Assembly: GCA_036657395.1 (NCBI GenBank)
Contig: JAVXGM010000010.1
Coordinates: 1-60,468, forward strand
From: JAVXGM01 sp036657395
GTDB lineage: Bacteria; Bacillota; Clostridia; Peptostreptococcales; Anaerovoracaceae
Reading direction: 5' to 3'
Length of the DNA: 60,468 nucleotides
Shown: in pieces, positions 35,320 to 44,472 of the stretch
Layout: each line of letters starts with the position of its first letter
How positions within the stretch are numbered: position 1 is the stretch's first letter
Position numbers and translations under genes: made by a program
Notes under the pieces: model-generated
What the model was told of the DNA's origin: nothing
The model's database searches: none
Seen by the model: the letters and a program-made list of their open reading frames with translations, nothing else

Positions 35320-36179
35320 TGCACCGCCTCCTTTACTTCCAAGATAATAGGTAAACAGCAAAGAATCAGATATGCCAGATAAACTACTATACTAAATGGG
35401 TCTAAGGTTGAAAATTCCATCTGTGGAAAATATTGTGCCTTACATTTGCCTATAAAGCCTCCAAGAAGGACTATAGTTGTAAGACCAGTCATAACTAATA
35501 AAAGGGCAGCATCTCGTCCATCAAATCTGTATAGGGAAAAATTTGTTCTCCCTTTCAGTCCGTACCCTCTAGATCTCATGGAATCTGCTGTATCCACAGC
35601 GTTTTCCAATGCCCAGGTAATCATTATGGACAAAATTTTCATTCCATGTTTAGCTTTTTGAACTAAGGTTCCATTACTCACATCACGACCCACACATTTT
35701 TGGGCTGTTGAAATCACCTTAATCTGCTGCTTAAAATTAGGCACAAATCTAAGAACCATTGAGAAGACTAAAGACATAGCGGGAACAATTCCTCCAAAGA
35801 GATAGAGGAATTTATCGCTGGTCATAATAACGTTATAACAGGAGAACCATAGTAGAATTGTTGCAAACATAAATCCGGTAACAACACCGTATATGATAGA
35901 TTCAAAGGTAATAGGATTATCTCCTAGATATCCTAAAATGGTCACTCCCCTGTGGTTAAACAAAGGGTTAATAAGACACACTGCCAGCATCATTGGCAAA
36001 AGAAAGCACAAATTGAATTTCAAAGCTTTCTTCCCACTTAAACACACTGAATAAATAAAGGCAGATAAAACACCTATGGTGAGCAATACTGGATGCAAAA
36101 AAAACATTCCCAGTACAATAACAGCACAAAAATAACTAAAGTTAATAATAGGGTGATATGTGCCAAACACCTGTCTCAT
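35292..36179 (-). CDS. ECF transporter transmembrane subunit EcfT
   Basis: 295 residues with about six membrane helices. It is the scaffold that couples the ATPases to the S component. The cytoplasmic coupling region contains the ARS/SRG-type motif DTADSMRSRGYGLKGRTNF. The N-terminus is MRQVFGTYHPIINFSYF. Its ATG shares a base with the end of the upstream DUF4430 gene, and its 3' end overlaps the EcfA fusion by 28 bases, so the three products are translationally coupled. A CbrV-type role in cobalamin uptake is inferred. Confidence 0.88.
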   Translation of the reverse strand: MRQVFGTYHPIINFSYFCAVIVLGMFFLHPVLLTIGVLSAFIYSVCLSGKKALKFNLCFLLPMMLAVCLINPLFNHRGVTILGYLGDNPITFESIIYGVVTGFMFATILLWFSCYNVIMTSDKFLYLFGGIVPAMSLVFSMVLRFVPNFKQQIKVISTAQKCVGRDVSNGTLVQKAKHGMKILSIMITWALENAVDTADSMRSRGYGLKGRTNFSLYRFDGRDAALLLVMTGLTTIVLLGGFIGKCKAQYFPQMEFSTLDPFSIVVYLAYLILCCLPIILEVKEAVQWQHLQSKI

Positions 36180-36952
36180 TAGTTGTGTCCCCCAATATCC
36201 TTACCTAAATTGCAAGAATAAAGCCAGCTTATTGAATCCCCTGACTTCACCTTATATCTACTGCATCCATAGTTAGGAAACCAACCGTTTACTTTGTACT
36301 GCCAACCACTTTGGCTGCCGCAATCCTTTTCATACAAATTGTCTATACCTTCAATATATTTACTATTGTATCCTGGAGTAGAAACAGATTCTACGGAAAT
36401 CCCCGCTTTTCTAGCTTCTCTGCTCAGTATGTCGTATACGTTTTCTCCCTCTTTAAATGTCACTGTTTTTTTCGAATAAGCCACTCCGCTGCCCTCCAAA
36501 TTTTTCAATGTTCCTTCATCAAGGTCATCGTTTTTCAGGGCTGTAGAATAGTCAATGTAAAGTGTACATGTCAACGTTTTACTGTTGTCAACTATTGAAT
36601 CTTCTGGCTCTACTGGTGCCGGTTTACCTTCTGGAACGGCCGATGTCTTATACTTATCTGTTCCATTTTTTATTTCCTGTTTCTTCTCAGTTTGTTTTGC
36701 TTTCTTTTCTTTTGATTCTTTCTTTTCTTTTTCCTCTTTTGCTTTCTTTTCTTTTGCCACTTTTGCTGATTCTTCCTTGGCCACCATTTGGGCTGAAGCC
36801 TTTTCAGAACTGGCTGCTGCTGCCTCTTTTGCTTGATGATTGCTACTATAGGCTAGCCCTATAGATGTACCAATTACTCCAATTGTCAGTATTCCTATCA
36901 GCGTTAGTAACTTTACTCTTGATAATTTTTTCACCTTTGTCACCCTTTTCAT
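36179..36952 (-). CDS. Membrane-anchored DUF4430 (transcobalamin-like) protein
   Basis: About 257 residues. An N-terminal hydrophobic segment (LLTLIGILTIGVIGTSIGLA) acts as signal or anchor. A long Lys/Glu/Ala-rich coil (residues about 40-110) serves as a stalk, and the C-terminal ~130 residues are a DUF4430 domain: VTFKEGENVYDILSREARKA, then GWQYKVNGWFPNYGCSRYKV and DSISWLYSCNLGKD. This fold is shared with the beta domain of human intrinsic factor and transcobalamin, and the gene is first behind a cobalamin riboswitch, so extracellular corrinoid binding is a sound inference. Start could be ATG 36952 or a GTG at 36943, which is better spaced from AGAAGG. Confidence 0.82.
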   Translation of the reverse strand: MKRVTKVKKLSRVKLLTLIGILTIGVIGTSIGLAYSSNHQAKEAAAASSEKASAQMVAKEESAKVAKEKKAKEEKEKKESKEKKAKQTEKKQEIKNGTDKYKTSAVPEGKPAPVEPEDSIVDNSKTLTCTLYIDYSTALKNDDLDEGTLKNLEGSGVAYSKKTVTFKEGENVYDILSREARKAGISVESVSTPGYNSKYIEGIDNLYEKDCGSQSGWQYKVNGWFPNYGCSRYKVKSGDSISWLYSCNLGKDIGGHN

Positions 36953-36982
36953 CCTTCTCTTTTTATTTCTTACATAAAGCCT

Positions 36983-37010
36983 AAAAAAAACATACCCTTC
37001 TGGGTATGTT
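36983..37010 (-). terminator. Riboswitch terminator before the DUF4430 gene
   Basis: Minus-strand hairpin AACATACCC / GGGTATGTT with a tight loop, followed by seven or more T. Placed between the cobalamin aptamer and the first gene, it is the likely switching element. Confidence 0.88.
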
Positions 37011-37087
37011 TGGTCTACTTAAAAGTGCAAAATGCGCATAGTAGCAGTCTTGGTTTATCTTATCCCAGAAGATGTTTCCACAGAACA

Positions 37088-37240
37088 TAATATGTCTACC
37101 GACTTGATCTTTGTAGCCTACTCAGGCGCCTTCCCAAAATCACTTTCAGTGGCTATGCCTTTTTGTTAATCTTACGGTTGCTGAGACGCAGTATGGGTCT
37201 TTCACCCATTTCCACTACATCATGCTCCTATTCAATTGAA
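37088..37240 (-). promoter_or_regulatory. Cobalamin riboswitch aptamer
   Basis: On the minus strand: GGAAATGGGTGAAAGACCCA, then TGCGTCTCAGCAACCGTAAG, later GCCACTG, GGGAAGGC and AGTCGGTAGAC. These match in order the conserved parts of cobalamin riboswitches (GGAA..GGUGAAA..CC, GC.CCxGCAACxGUAA, GCCACUG, GGGAAGGC, and the closing AGxCxGxAGAC). A promoter precedes it and an intrinsic terminator follows, so cobalamin excess should stop transcription of the DUF4430-ECF operon. Confidence 0.92.
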
Positions 37241-37243
37241 TCA

Positions 37244-37272
37244 AGTCTACCAGTAATTGTCTAAAAAGTCAA
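37244..37272 (-). promoter_or_regulatory. Promoter of the cobalamin operon
   Basis: Minus-strand TTGACT (37272-37267), 17-base spacer, TAGACT (37249-37244), just in front of the aptamer. Confidence 0.6.
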
Positions 37273-37330
37273 TTAAATTAAAACTTATCCTGCCTTCTAT
37301 TCATATGTTTAATGTCCCTTGCCCTTTAAC

Positions 37331-37360
37331 AAAAAAATGCACCAGACTAATTCTGGTGCA
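37331..37360 (-). terminator. asnS terminator
   Basis: Minus-strand hairpin TGCACCAGA / TCTGGTGCA (37338-37360) followed by seven T, 13 bases after the asnS stop. Confidence 0.9.
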
Positions 37361-37373
37361 AATGTTATTGTTT

Positions 37374-38768
37374 TTAAAATTCTGCGGTTTTTGGAGTTCT
37401 TGGGAAGGGTAGAACATCTCGAATGTTACCCATTCCAGTAATATACATTATGATTCTCTCAAATCCCAAGCCATATCCTGAATGCTTAACGCCGCCATAT
37501 TTTCTAAGGTCTAAATACCACCAGTAATCTTTTTCATCTAAGTCTTGAGCTTTCATTTTTTCAAGTAGAACATCGTAACGTTCTTCTCTTTGGCTACCGC
37601 CGATAATTTCTCCAACTCCAGGTACTAGAAGATCGCAAGCAGCAACCGTCTTACCATCGTCGTTAACACGCATATAGAATGCTTTAATATCTTTAGGATA
37701 GTCAGTTACGAATACAGGTTTTTTGTAGATCTCCTCTGTAAGATAACGTTCATGTTCCGTCTGCAAATCAATTCCCCACTCTACTGGATACTGAAATTCC
37801 TTTCCAGATTTCTTTAATAATTCTACTGCTTGTGTGTATGTGACTCTGGCAAAATCTGCATCAACTAATGCGTTAAGTCTTTCCAAAAGACCTTTCTGAA
37901 TAAACTGATTGAAAAACTCCATTTCTTCAGGCGCATTTTCAAGAACATAGTTGACAATATATTTAATCATGGATTCTGCCAAGTCCATATTGTCCTCTAA
38001 ATCTGCAAAGGCCACCTCCGGCTCAATCATCCAAAATTCAGAAGCGTGTCTTGCTGTGTTAGAATTTTCTGCTCTAAATGTGGGCCCAAAAGTATATACA
38101 TTTTTAAATGCTAGGGCAAAAGTTTCCGCCTCTAGCTGTCCGCTTACAGTAAGGCTAGACTCCTTACCAAAAAAATCTTGGCTGTAATCAATCTTGCCAT
38201 CTTTTTTTCTTGGTGGATTGTCTATATCTAAAGTCGTTAAATGAAACATCTCTCCAGCACCTTCACAGTCGCTACCTGTCACTATTGGAGTATGAACATA
38301 AACAAAATCATTTTCTTGGAAGAACTGGTGAATTGCGTAAGCAACCATTGAACGGACACGAAATACTGCTGAAAAAGTATTACTTCTCGGCCTCAGATGG
38401 GCGATTTCCCGCAAAAACTCTAAGCTGTGTCTCTTTTTCTGTAATGGATAATCGGCGTCAGATCCGGCTTCAATGACTACTTCTGTAGCCTTAATTTCAA
38501 AAGGCTGCTTGCTGTCTGGCGTAAGAACAAAAATCCCCTTTACCTTAAGTGCTGCTGAAATAGGTGCTTTTGAAATTTCTTCAAAGTTGTCCAAGTTTTC
38601 CGCTTCGTAAACTACTTGTACTGATTTAAAGAAAGAACCATCGTTAAGTTCAATGAAACCAAACTTATTTGACCCTCTATTGGTTCTAACCCATCCTCTT
38701 ATGATGATTTCTTGTCCGCTATATTGGTCGCTGTTTCTAAAAAGTCCTTTTACTTTTGTGTCTTTCAT
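37374..38768 (-). CDS. asnS: Asparaginyl-tRNA synthetase
   Basis: 464 residues. Class II synthetase charging tRNA-Asn. The N-terminal OB fold (GQEIIIRGWVRTNRGSNKFG) is followed by the catalytic core with motif 2 GPTFRAENSNTARHASEFWM and motif 3 GYGLGFERIIMYITGMGNIR near the C-terminus, both in the AsnRS form (ENSNTxRH; AspRS would differ). AAAGGAA precedes the ATG. It follows lysS but is separated by a terminator. Confidence 0.96.
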   Translation of the reverse strand: MKDTKVKGLFRNSDQYSGQEIIIRGWVRTNRGSNKFGFIELNDGSFFKSVQVVYEAENLDNFEEISKAPISAALKVKGIFVLTPDSKQPFEIKATEVVIEAGSDADYPLQKKRHSLEFLREIAHLRPRSNTFSAVFRVRSMVAYAIHQFFQENDFVYVHTPIVTGSDCEGAGEMFHLTTLDIDNPPRKKDGKIDYSQDFFGKESSLTVSGQLEAETFALAFKNVYTFGPTFRAENSNTARHASEFWMIEPEVAFADLEDNMDLAESMIKYIVNYVLENAPEEMEFFNQFIQKGLLERLNALVDADFARVTYTQAVELLKKSGKEFQYPVEWGIDLQTEHERYLTEEIYKKPVFVTDYPKDIKAFYMRVNDDGKTVAACDLLVPGVGEIIGGSQREERYDVLLEKMKAQDLDEKDYWWYLDLRKYGGVKHSGYGLGFERIIMYITGMGNIRDVLPFPRTPKTAEF

Positions 38769-38802
38769 TTAAACTGTTCCTTTCTCATTTTTTTACTGAA
38801 AG

Positions 38803-38837
38803 AAAAAAGAGGTTAGTATAAAGCCCAACCTCTTTTT
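38803..38837 (-). terminator. lysS terminator
   Basis: Minus-strand hairpin AAGAGGTT / AACCTCTT with a 12-base loop and flanking A and T runs, directly after the lysS stop and just upstream of asnS. Confidence 0.8.
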
Positions 38838-38840
38838 TGT

Positions 38841-40385
38841 TTATTTTCCTTCTACCGGTTTCATAGTCGGGAATAAAATAATGTCTCGAATGGTCTGCGC
38901 ATTAGTAATCAACATAATTACTCTGTCAATACCAATACCTAGGCCACCAGTTGGCGGTAATCCTACTTCAAGTGCATTTACAAAATCTTCATCCATTGGA
39001 TGAGCTTCTTCATCTGTTCCGTCATCTAGTTGTGCCTGCTGCTCTTTAAATCTATTGTATTGATCAATTGGATCATTTAACTCAGAGAAAGCGTTAGCAA
39101 CTTCCCAACCATTAATGTAAGCTTCAAATCTTCTAGTAATTCTAGGATCTTCTGGATCCCTTTTAGAAAGCGGTGAAATTTCTACTGGATGACCTACTAT
39201 GAATACGGGTCCATCCAAGTATTCAGGCACATCTTCGCAAAACTCTTCAAACATTTCTGCTAGAATCTTTCCTCTCGTCAGCTTCTTTACATCATCAGCA
39301 GACATGCCATGACCCATAGCCGCTTTTCTTGCATCTTCGTCAGTATCAATTGCGGCAAAATCCACACCTGTAATTTCTTTTACTGCATCTGACATGGTCA
39401 ATCTTCTCCATGGAGGGGTAAGGTCAAATTCCTTGCCTTGATAATTAATCACCATGCTGCCTGTAGCTGCAAGTGCTGCTTTAGAAACTATCTGTTCTGT
39501 AACGTCCATGGTGCTTTCCATATCGCCATATGCCATGTAGCATTCCATTGCCGTATATTCTGGACTGTGATTTTTATCCATGCCTTCATTTCTGAACATT
39601 TTGCCCATCTCATAGACTCTATCCAAACCACCTACTACCAGTCTTTTTAGGAAAAGTTCATTTGAAATACGCATTTTCATGTCAATATCCAAGGTATTAT
39701 GATGTGTATCAAATGGTCTTGCATTGGCGCCACCTGCAATAGTGGTCAAAATTGGAGTATCAACTTCCAAGTACCCATAATCGTCTTCCAAAACCCTCTT
39801 GATTTCCTTTATGATTTTTGCTCTCATAATGAAAGTATCTTTTACTTCTGGATTCATAATTAAGTCTACATATCTTTGACGGTATCTAATATCCGTATCT
39901 TTTAGGCCTTGCCATTTGTTTGGTAATACCTGAAGTGATTTAGACATTAACACTAGCTTGTCTACTTTTATTGAAATTTCTCCATGTCTTGTCTTAAAAA
40001 TAGTACCCTCAACACCAATAATGTCTCCAATGTCATAAGTAACAAAATAGCTGTATTCTTCTGGCCCAATAGCATCTTGTCTTACATACGCCTGAATTCT
40101 TCCCTTTGTATCTTGAATATCAATAAAAGAAGCTTTGCCCATGTGTCTATTAGCCATAATACGGCCTGCACAAGAAACTCGCTTTCCATCCATGTTTTCA
40201 AAATCTTCTTTGATATCCTTGCTATAAGCATCTACATCCCAAGTTTCTACAAGAAAAGGATTTCTCCCTTTTTCCTGAAGCTCCTTTAACTTTTCTCTTC
40301 TAATTTTTCTTTGTTCGTTTAACCCTTCTTCTGTAAGTTCTTCAGTTTCCGGATTAACCTGTTCATTAATTTTATTTTCGCTCAT
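38841..40385 (-). CDS. lysS: Lysyl-tRNA synthetase, class II
   Basis: 514 residues. Anticodon-binding OB fold (VSCAGRIMANRHMGKASFID) then the class II core: motif 2 in VYEMGKMFRNEGMDKNHSPE, and motif 3 GLGIGIDRVIMLITNAQTIR. Start preceded by GAGGTGA. It lies 20 bases after greA in the same direction, the common greA-lysS arrangement of Firmicutes. Confidence 0.97.
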   Translation of the reverse strand: MSENKINEQVNPETEELTEEGLNEQRKIRREKLKELQEKGRNPFLVETWDVDAYSKDIKEDFENMDGKRVSCAGRIMANRHMGKASFIDIQDTKGRIQAYVRQDAIGPEEYSYFVTYDIGDIIGVEGTIFKTRHGEISIKVDKLVLMSKSLQVLPNKWQGLKDTDIRYRQRYVDLIMNPEVKDTFIMRAKIIKEIKRVLEDDYGYLEVDTPILTTIAGGANARPFDTHHNTLDIDMKMRISNELFLKRLVVGGLDRVYEMGKMFRNEGMDKNHSPEYTAMECYMAYGDMESTMDVTEQIVSKAALAATGSMVINYQGKEFDLTPPWRRLTMSDAVKEITGVDFAAIDTDEDARKAAMGHGMSADDVKKLTRGKILAEMFEEFCEDVPEYLDGPVFIVGHPVEISPLSKRDPEDPRITRRFEAYINGWEVANAFSELNDPIDQYNRFKEQQAQLDDGTDEEAHPMDEDFVNALEVGLPPTGGLGIGIDRVIMLITNAQTIRDIILFPTMKPVEGK

Positions 40386-40405
40386 TTGTTCACCTCAAAC
40401 TAATA

Positions 40406-40879
40406 CTACTTGTGTAATTCTATAATTTTATAAGTTACAATTCCATCTGGAACCTCTACAGCAACTTTTGCTCCTACTTTATTACCAATAAGCGTTGCTC
40501 CTACTAAGGATTCATTCGAAATCTTCCCGTTAAATGGGTCGGCTTCTGTTGCTCCTACAATAGTAAATTCTTCTTCTTCTTTAGTCGCCATATCTTTCAC
40601 TTTAACAGTAATTCCAATACTAACTTTATCATCTGCAATGTCTTTTTCATCTATAATTTTCGCCATACGAATCATATTTTCTAGTTTGTGAATCCGTTCC
40701 TCTAGTTCAGCTTGTTCGTTTTTTGCTGCATCATAATCTGCATTCTCTGAAATGTCGCCTTGTGAAATAGCGTCCTTAAGTTTTTCTGAAACTTCAGCAC
40801 GTTTTACTGACACAAGCATCTCATATTCGGCTACGGTTTTCTCGTAACCCTCTTTGGTTAATAGTATTTCTTCGGTCAT
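40406..40879 (-). CDS. greA: Transcription elongation factor GreA
   Basis: About 157 residues, the family length, from ATG 40879 with AAAGGAG upstream; the frame opens 22 codons earlier without a family match. It rescues backtracked RNA polymerase. The N-terminal coiled coil carries the acidic tip ISQGDISENADYDAAKNEQA; the C-terminal domain includes ISNESLVGATLIGNKVG. Upstream of lysS. Confidence 0.96.
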   Translation of the reverse strand: MTEEILLTKEGYEKTVAEYEMLVSVKRAEVSEKLKDAISQGDISENADYDAAKNEQAELEERIHKLENMIRMAKIIDEKDIADDKVSIGITVKVKDMATKEEEEFTIVGATEADPFNGKISNESLVGATLIGNKVGAKVAVEVPDGIVTYKIIELHK

Positions 40880-41063
40880 GGTTTTAGTCTCCTTTCGACC
40901 ATTGTCATATCGCTCCATTATATTATCTCTACCTTTAGTTGTCAATGGTTTGGTGCCATTTTGTCCCTGTTGCCATATTGTGAACTTTCCCCTTGTCTAA
41001 TATATCTAATTAGGATAAAATTGAAGTAGTCTTTTAATTTAGCATTACGCATGGGAGGTCTTT

Positions 41064-41777
41064 ATGCCCCAAGATAAAATTATGGTAGTTGATAATGAAA
41101 TAGAAATAATACAGCTTATCCGCCTTTATTTGTCTCGAGAAGGATACCAAGTTGTCTGGACTACAGACAGTGTAAAAGGTGCCATCTTAGCCAAGGATGA
41201 ACAACCTGATCTTATACTTTTGGATGTGTCTATGCCGGAAATGACAGGCTTTGAGCTGTGCAGCAAGATAAGAGAAATCAGTCAGGTTCCAATTCTTTTT
41301 GTCAGTTGTAAGGATCAAGATGTAGACAAGGTTTTAGGCCTTTCCATCGGTGGAGACGACTATATCACCAAACCATTCAGCCCTACAGAATTAATTGCCA
41401 GGGTTAAAGCCCACTTGCGCAGACGAAATATTAACGCTGCAAACGGTGACGGACCTATAAATCATGCTGCCCTTTCTTTAGGAAATTTGGAAATTAATTT
41501 AGATGCACATACAGTGACCGTATCTGGCAAGCCAGTTCATCTGACAGCAAAAGAGTTTGAACTTCTTGTACTTCTTTGCAAGTACCCTAATCGAGTCTTC
41601 ACCGGAAGACAAATATTTGACAATTTATGGGATACCTACGGCGTCGAAGAAGATATCCGCACAGTAATGGTACATATTAGCAATCTGAGAAAAAAAATAG
41701 AGTCAGACCCTGAACATCCCCAATATATCCAAACTGTTAGAGGTGTGGGATATAAGCTTGTTGGAGAAAAGAAATAG
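41064..41777 (+). CDS. OmpR/PhoB-family response regulator
   Basis: 237 residues. Receiver domain with acidic Asp 10, phospho-acceptor Asp 54 (LILLDVSMPEM) and switch Lys in GGDDYITKPFSPTEL; then a winged helix DNA-binding domain (VHLTAKEFELLVLLCKYPNR, and TVMVHISNLRKKIESDPEHP). No kinase gene follows; a terminator ends the unit. The nearest kinase is 47102-48907 on the same strand beyond the phosphonate genes, so the two may form a split pair. Start has GGGAGG upstream. Confidence 0.93.
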   Translation: MPQDKIMVVDNEIEIIQLIRLYLSREGYQVVWTTDSVKGAILAKDEQPDLILLDVSMPEMTGFELCSKIREISQVPILFVSCKDQDVDKVLGLSIGGDDYITKPFSPTELIARVKAHLRRRNINAANGDGPINHAALSLGNLEINLDAHTVTVSGKPVHLTAKEFELLVLLCKYPNRVFTGRQIFDNLWDTYGVEEDIRTVMVHISNLRKKIESDPEHPQYIQTVRGVGYKLVGEKK

Positions 41778-41793
41778 ATTTTGTTACAGATAA

Positions 41794-41830
41794 AGAGACC
41801 TTAGAATATTAAATTCTAAGGTCTCTTTTT
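41794..41830. terminator. Bidirectional terminator between regulator and phnW
   Basis: AGAGACCTTAGAAT / ATTCTAAGGTCTCT, a 14-bp near-perfect hairpin followed by seven T on the plus strand; A residues on the other side allow use by phnW as well. Confidence 0.88.
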
Positions 41831-41853
41831 TTGAGAGTGTTTAAAAATGTCAA

Positions 41854-42987
41854 TTAATATTTCACAGGAACCTGTACTCCTGCGGATTTCAAGCCCTCTT
41901 CGAAGCACTTGAAGAAGTCATCCACGTCTTGTGGTACAATTGTTCCCAGTGAACACAATCTGAATGTTGGTAGGTCTGAAACCTTACCTGGATAAATTGT
42001 AAACCCTCTTTCATAAACATAGTCATGAATCTTCGTAAAATTAAAGTTAGGGTCATTTGGATAAAGAACAGATACAACTAGTTTCGACTGTTTTTCCTTT
42101 GGAATGATAGTCTTAAATCCTAAGCGGTCAAGTCCCTTATAGATTGCTTCCCATAAGGACTGATGTCTGTTCCATTTCCCTTGTTCTCCCTCTGCCCAGT
42201 ATTCAATGATTGCCTGTTTTGTTGCATATATAGTCTGTACTGGAGGTGTGAAATGCATTTCACCCTTATTCTTAATAAAGTCATACTGCATATAAAGGTT
42301 AGTGTAATATGACCTTGTAGGGAAGTCTTTTGATGCTTCTATTAAAGCAGTATTTCCGATTACATAGGATAGACCGGTCATAGACATTAATCCCTTTTGT
42401 GCAGAAGCCATAATGAAGTCTAAATTGTCTTTTTCCATATCTATTGGAATCATCGCATATGTAGAGGTTGTGTCAACAACCATCATCTTGTCATACTTGT
42501 GAGCCATAGCACCGATTGCTCTTATCGGATTTAATATTCCTGTGCCAGTTTCGTGATGGCAACAGTAAACAGTTGAAATTGCAGGATCAGCTTTTAAAGC
42601 TTTTTCTACTTCTGCTACATCAATAGGTTCTGTAATTGATAATTTTAGATCTACATGATCCATATGATAATAACGACAAACTTCTGCGGCCCTTGCTGAG
42701 TACGCACCGTTATTTACTACTAACATCTTTTTGCCTGCTGGAACTAGTGAATTAACACACGCATCAATATTTACTGTTCCTGATCCTGTAAACAATACTG
42801 CAGTGTATTTATTCAAATCGCCGTGTACGATTTTTACTAAGTCCTTTCCCATTTCCTTCATAATGTCAGCAAATTCTTTTTCTCTTGGACAAATGTCCGG
42901 TACCACCTGAGCATATTTAACGGCATCCGTCGTTGTAGCAGGACCTGGGTTTAGCAATACGTTTCTTTTTACTTTTGGATAATCCAT
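41854..42987 (-). CDS. phnW: 2-Aminoethylphosphonate-pyruvate transaminase
   Basis: 377 residues. A class V PLP aminotransferase that converts 2-aminoethylphosphonate and pyruvate to phosphonoacetaldehyde and alanine. The N-terminus LLNPGPATTTDAVKYAQVVP with ICPREKEF is the PhnW opening; the PLP-binding Asp is in VVDTTSTYAMIP and the Schiff-base Lys in ASAQKGLMSMTGLS. Last gene of the phnX-transporter-phnW run, preceded by AAGGAGG. A related aminotransferase of another substrate is possible, but the neighbouring phosphonoacetaldehyde hydrolase supports this call. Confidence 0.85.
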   Translation of the reverse strand: MDYPKVKRNVLLNPGPATTTDAVKYAQVVPDICPREKEFADIMKEMGKDLVKIVHGDLNKYTAVLFTGSGTVNIDACVNSLVPAGKKMLVVNNGAYSARAAEVCRYYHMDHVDLKLSITEPIDVAEVEKALKADPAISTVYCCHHETGTGILNPIRAIGAMAHKYDKMMVVDTTSTYAMIPIDMEKDNLDFIMASAQKGLMSMTGLSYVIGNTALIEASKDFPTRSYYTNLYMQYDFIKNKGEMHFTPPVQTIYATKQAIIEYWAEGEQGKWNRHQSLWEAIYKGLDRLGFKTIIPKEKQSKLVVSVLYPNDPNFNFTKIHDYVYERGFTIYPGKVSDLPTFRLCSLGTIVPQDVDDFFKCFEEGLKSAGVQVPVKY

Positions 42988-43047
42988 CTCTCTTCCTCCT
43001 TATATTTAGCTGTTAAAACAATAATTTAAACACAATATCTTCTAATT

Positions 43048-44385
43048 TTATGCAGCATCTTCTTCCGATGTCCCATTCTTCTTGTTGAGTCCCCAACCAG
43101 CGATTACTGCTATTACTGCAATGGCTACGCATACGCACATGATTGCTGTAAACACGAGGGTCCAATTTTCACTTTTTAATACTATACCAAAATAAATTGC
43201 TTGAACTGAAGCACCTAAGTATGCAAAACAATCAAGGATGCCCGCTGCAGTTCCTGCAAATACTCTTCCGCCTACGTCTGTAGCATACGCCCATACCAAT
43301 CCATTTATAGCATAGATGAAGAAACCTGCAATAAATAGAAGCGCTCCTGCAACAGCTCCTGGCTCAACTTTTGCAAAAAAGAACACTGTAGCACCTGAAA
43401 CAAGTGCGCACATTATTACCATAGGTAATCTATTTTCCGAGAAAAATTTATCTGAAATCCAAGGAATAACAAAGGTACCAAAGGCCATGCCAAGAGGTAA
43501 CAATACAGTCCCTAGAATCCCTGCTTTTACGTCTACTCCAAAGTTTTGTACATAGTAAAGCGGTACCCAAGTAAGTAGTCCATATCTAGCAATGCTGGAT
43601 CCTGCAACTATTAGCAACCAGCAATCGAATCTCCATTTAGTAAATAAATGAATATATGGGTACAATTTACCTTTTTCGTTCATCAATATAGTTAAATCTT
43701 CATCCTGTTTATTTCTTGCTGCATTTTTATCTACATAATCTTTTAGACCTACTTTAGCTGGTCTATCTTTAACAATAAACTTGTAGAATACTGAAACAAT
43801 AACTACTGGAATTACTGGAAAAAGAAATGCTGCTTTCCAGCCCATGCTAGGTGCGATTAAAAATGCCACATATACAGCAAGGGCTGCCATTACCTGACCA
43901 AATCCTGAAAATGCATTTGCAAAGCCTGTAGCAAAACCTCTACGATCTCCCGGCCACCACCTTGAAAGCAAGGCTATACCAGGTGACCACAGCATAGACT
44001 GCGCATATCCGTTAATGCCCCAAAGGATAGCTATAATAACAAGACTTGACTGGAATCCGATAAGTATATTGGCTATTGCTGAAAGGAATACCCCTGTTAT
44101 AATAAATTTATTTACACCAAATATTTCGCCCAATCTGCCATTAAATAAATGACCTATACCATAAGTCCAAAATAATACCGAGGATAATATGCCTAGATCC
44201 TGTGTAGTCCAACCTTCTGCTTCCATCATTCCGGGCATTGCATATTGAAGGTTAAGCCTTCCACAATACAAAAAACAATATAAAATAGAAAAGCCGAGCA
44301 ACACTATCCAAGCATTTTTGTTAAACCGCTTAAACTCTTCGGCAGAATATCCCAACATGTCTACAATCTTTTTTTCCTTGCCCAT
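43048..44385 (-). CDS. OPA-family MFS transporter (probable phosphonate uptake)
   Basis: 445 residues with about 12 membrane helices. The start region ILYCFLYCGRLNLQYAMPGM, the loop LLSRWWPGDRRGFATGFANA and the overall pattern match the organophosphate:phosphate antiporter family (GlpT/UhpT). It is situated between phnX and phnW, so 2-aminoethylphosphonate or a related phosphonate is the inferred substrate. Paralogue of the transporter at 45718-46995. Confidence 0.78.
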   Translation of the reverse strand: MGKEKKIVDMLGYSAEEFKRFNKNAWIVLLGFSILYCFLYCGRLNLQYAMPGMMEAEGWTTQDLGILSSVLFWTYGIGHLFNGRLGEIFGVNKFIITGVFLSAIANILIGFQSSLVIIAILWGINGYAQSMLWSPGIALLSRWWPGDRRGFATGFANAFSGFGQVMAALAVYVAFLIAPSMGWKAAFLFPVIPVVIVSVFYKFIVKDRPAKVGLKDYVDKNAARNKQDEDLTILMNEKGKLYPYIHLFTKWRFDCWLLIVAGSSIARYGLLTWVPLYYVQNFGVDVKAGILGTVLLPLGMAFGTFVIPWISDKFFSENRLPMVIMCALVSGATVFFFAKVEPGAVAGALLFIAGFFIYAINGLVWAYATDVGGRVFAGTAAGILDCFAYLGASVQAIYFGIVLKSENWTLVFTAIMCVCVAIAVIAVIAGWGLNKKNGTSEEDAA

Positions 44386-44420
44386 TCGTTGTTCCTCCTT
44401 TTTCCCTACATAGATTAAAG

Positions 44421-44458
44421 AAGGTATCCCTGTAATATGAAAACTACAGGAATACCTT
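44421..44458 (-). other. Intercistronic hairpin between phnX and transporter
   Basis: AAGGTATTCCTGTA / TACAGGGATACCTT on the minus strand forms a 14-bp stem with one wobble pair, but only TCTTT follows. It may act as a partial terminator or mRNA-processing site that sets the phnX to transporter ratio. Confidence 0.5.
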
Positions 44459-44472
44459 ACTTAAAGTTATAC

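Noticed and set aside
36562..36864. Overlapping open frames rich in Ser and Phe on the plus strand
   Set aside because: They are antisense to the Lys/Glu/Ala-rich stalk of the DUF4430 protein; such repetitive codons leave the other frames open. No ribosome site or family match.
36953..37373. T-box leader for asnS
   Set aside because: The structured leader lies downstream of asnS and points to the DUF4430 operon; its conserved elements are those of a cobalamin riboswitch.
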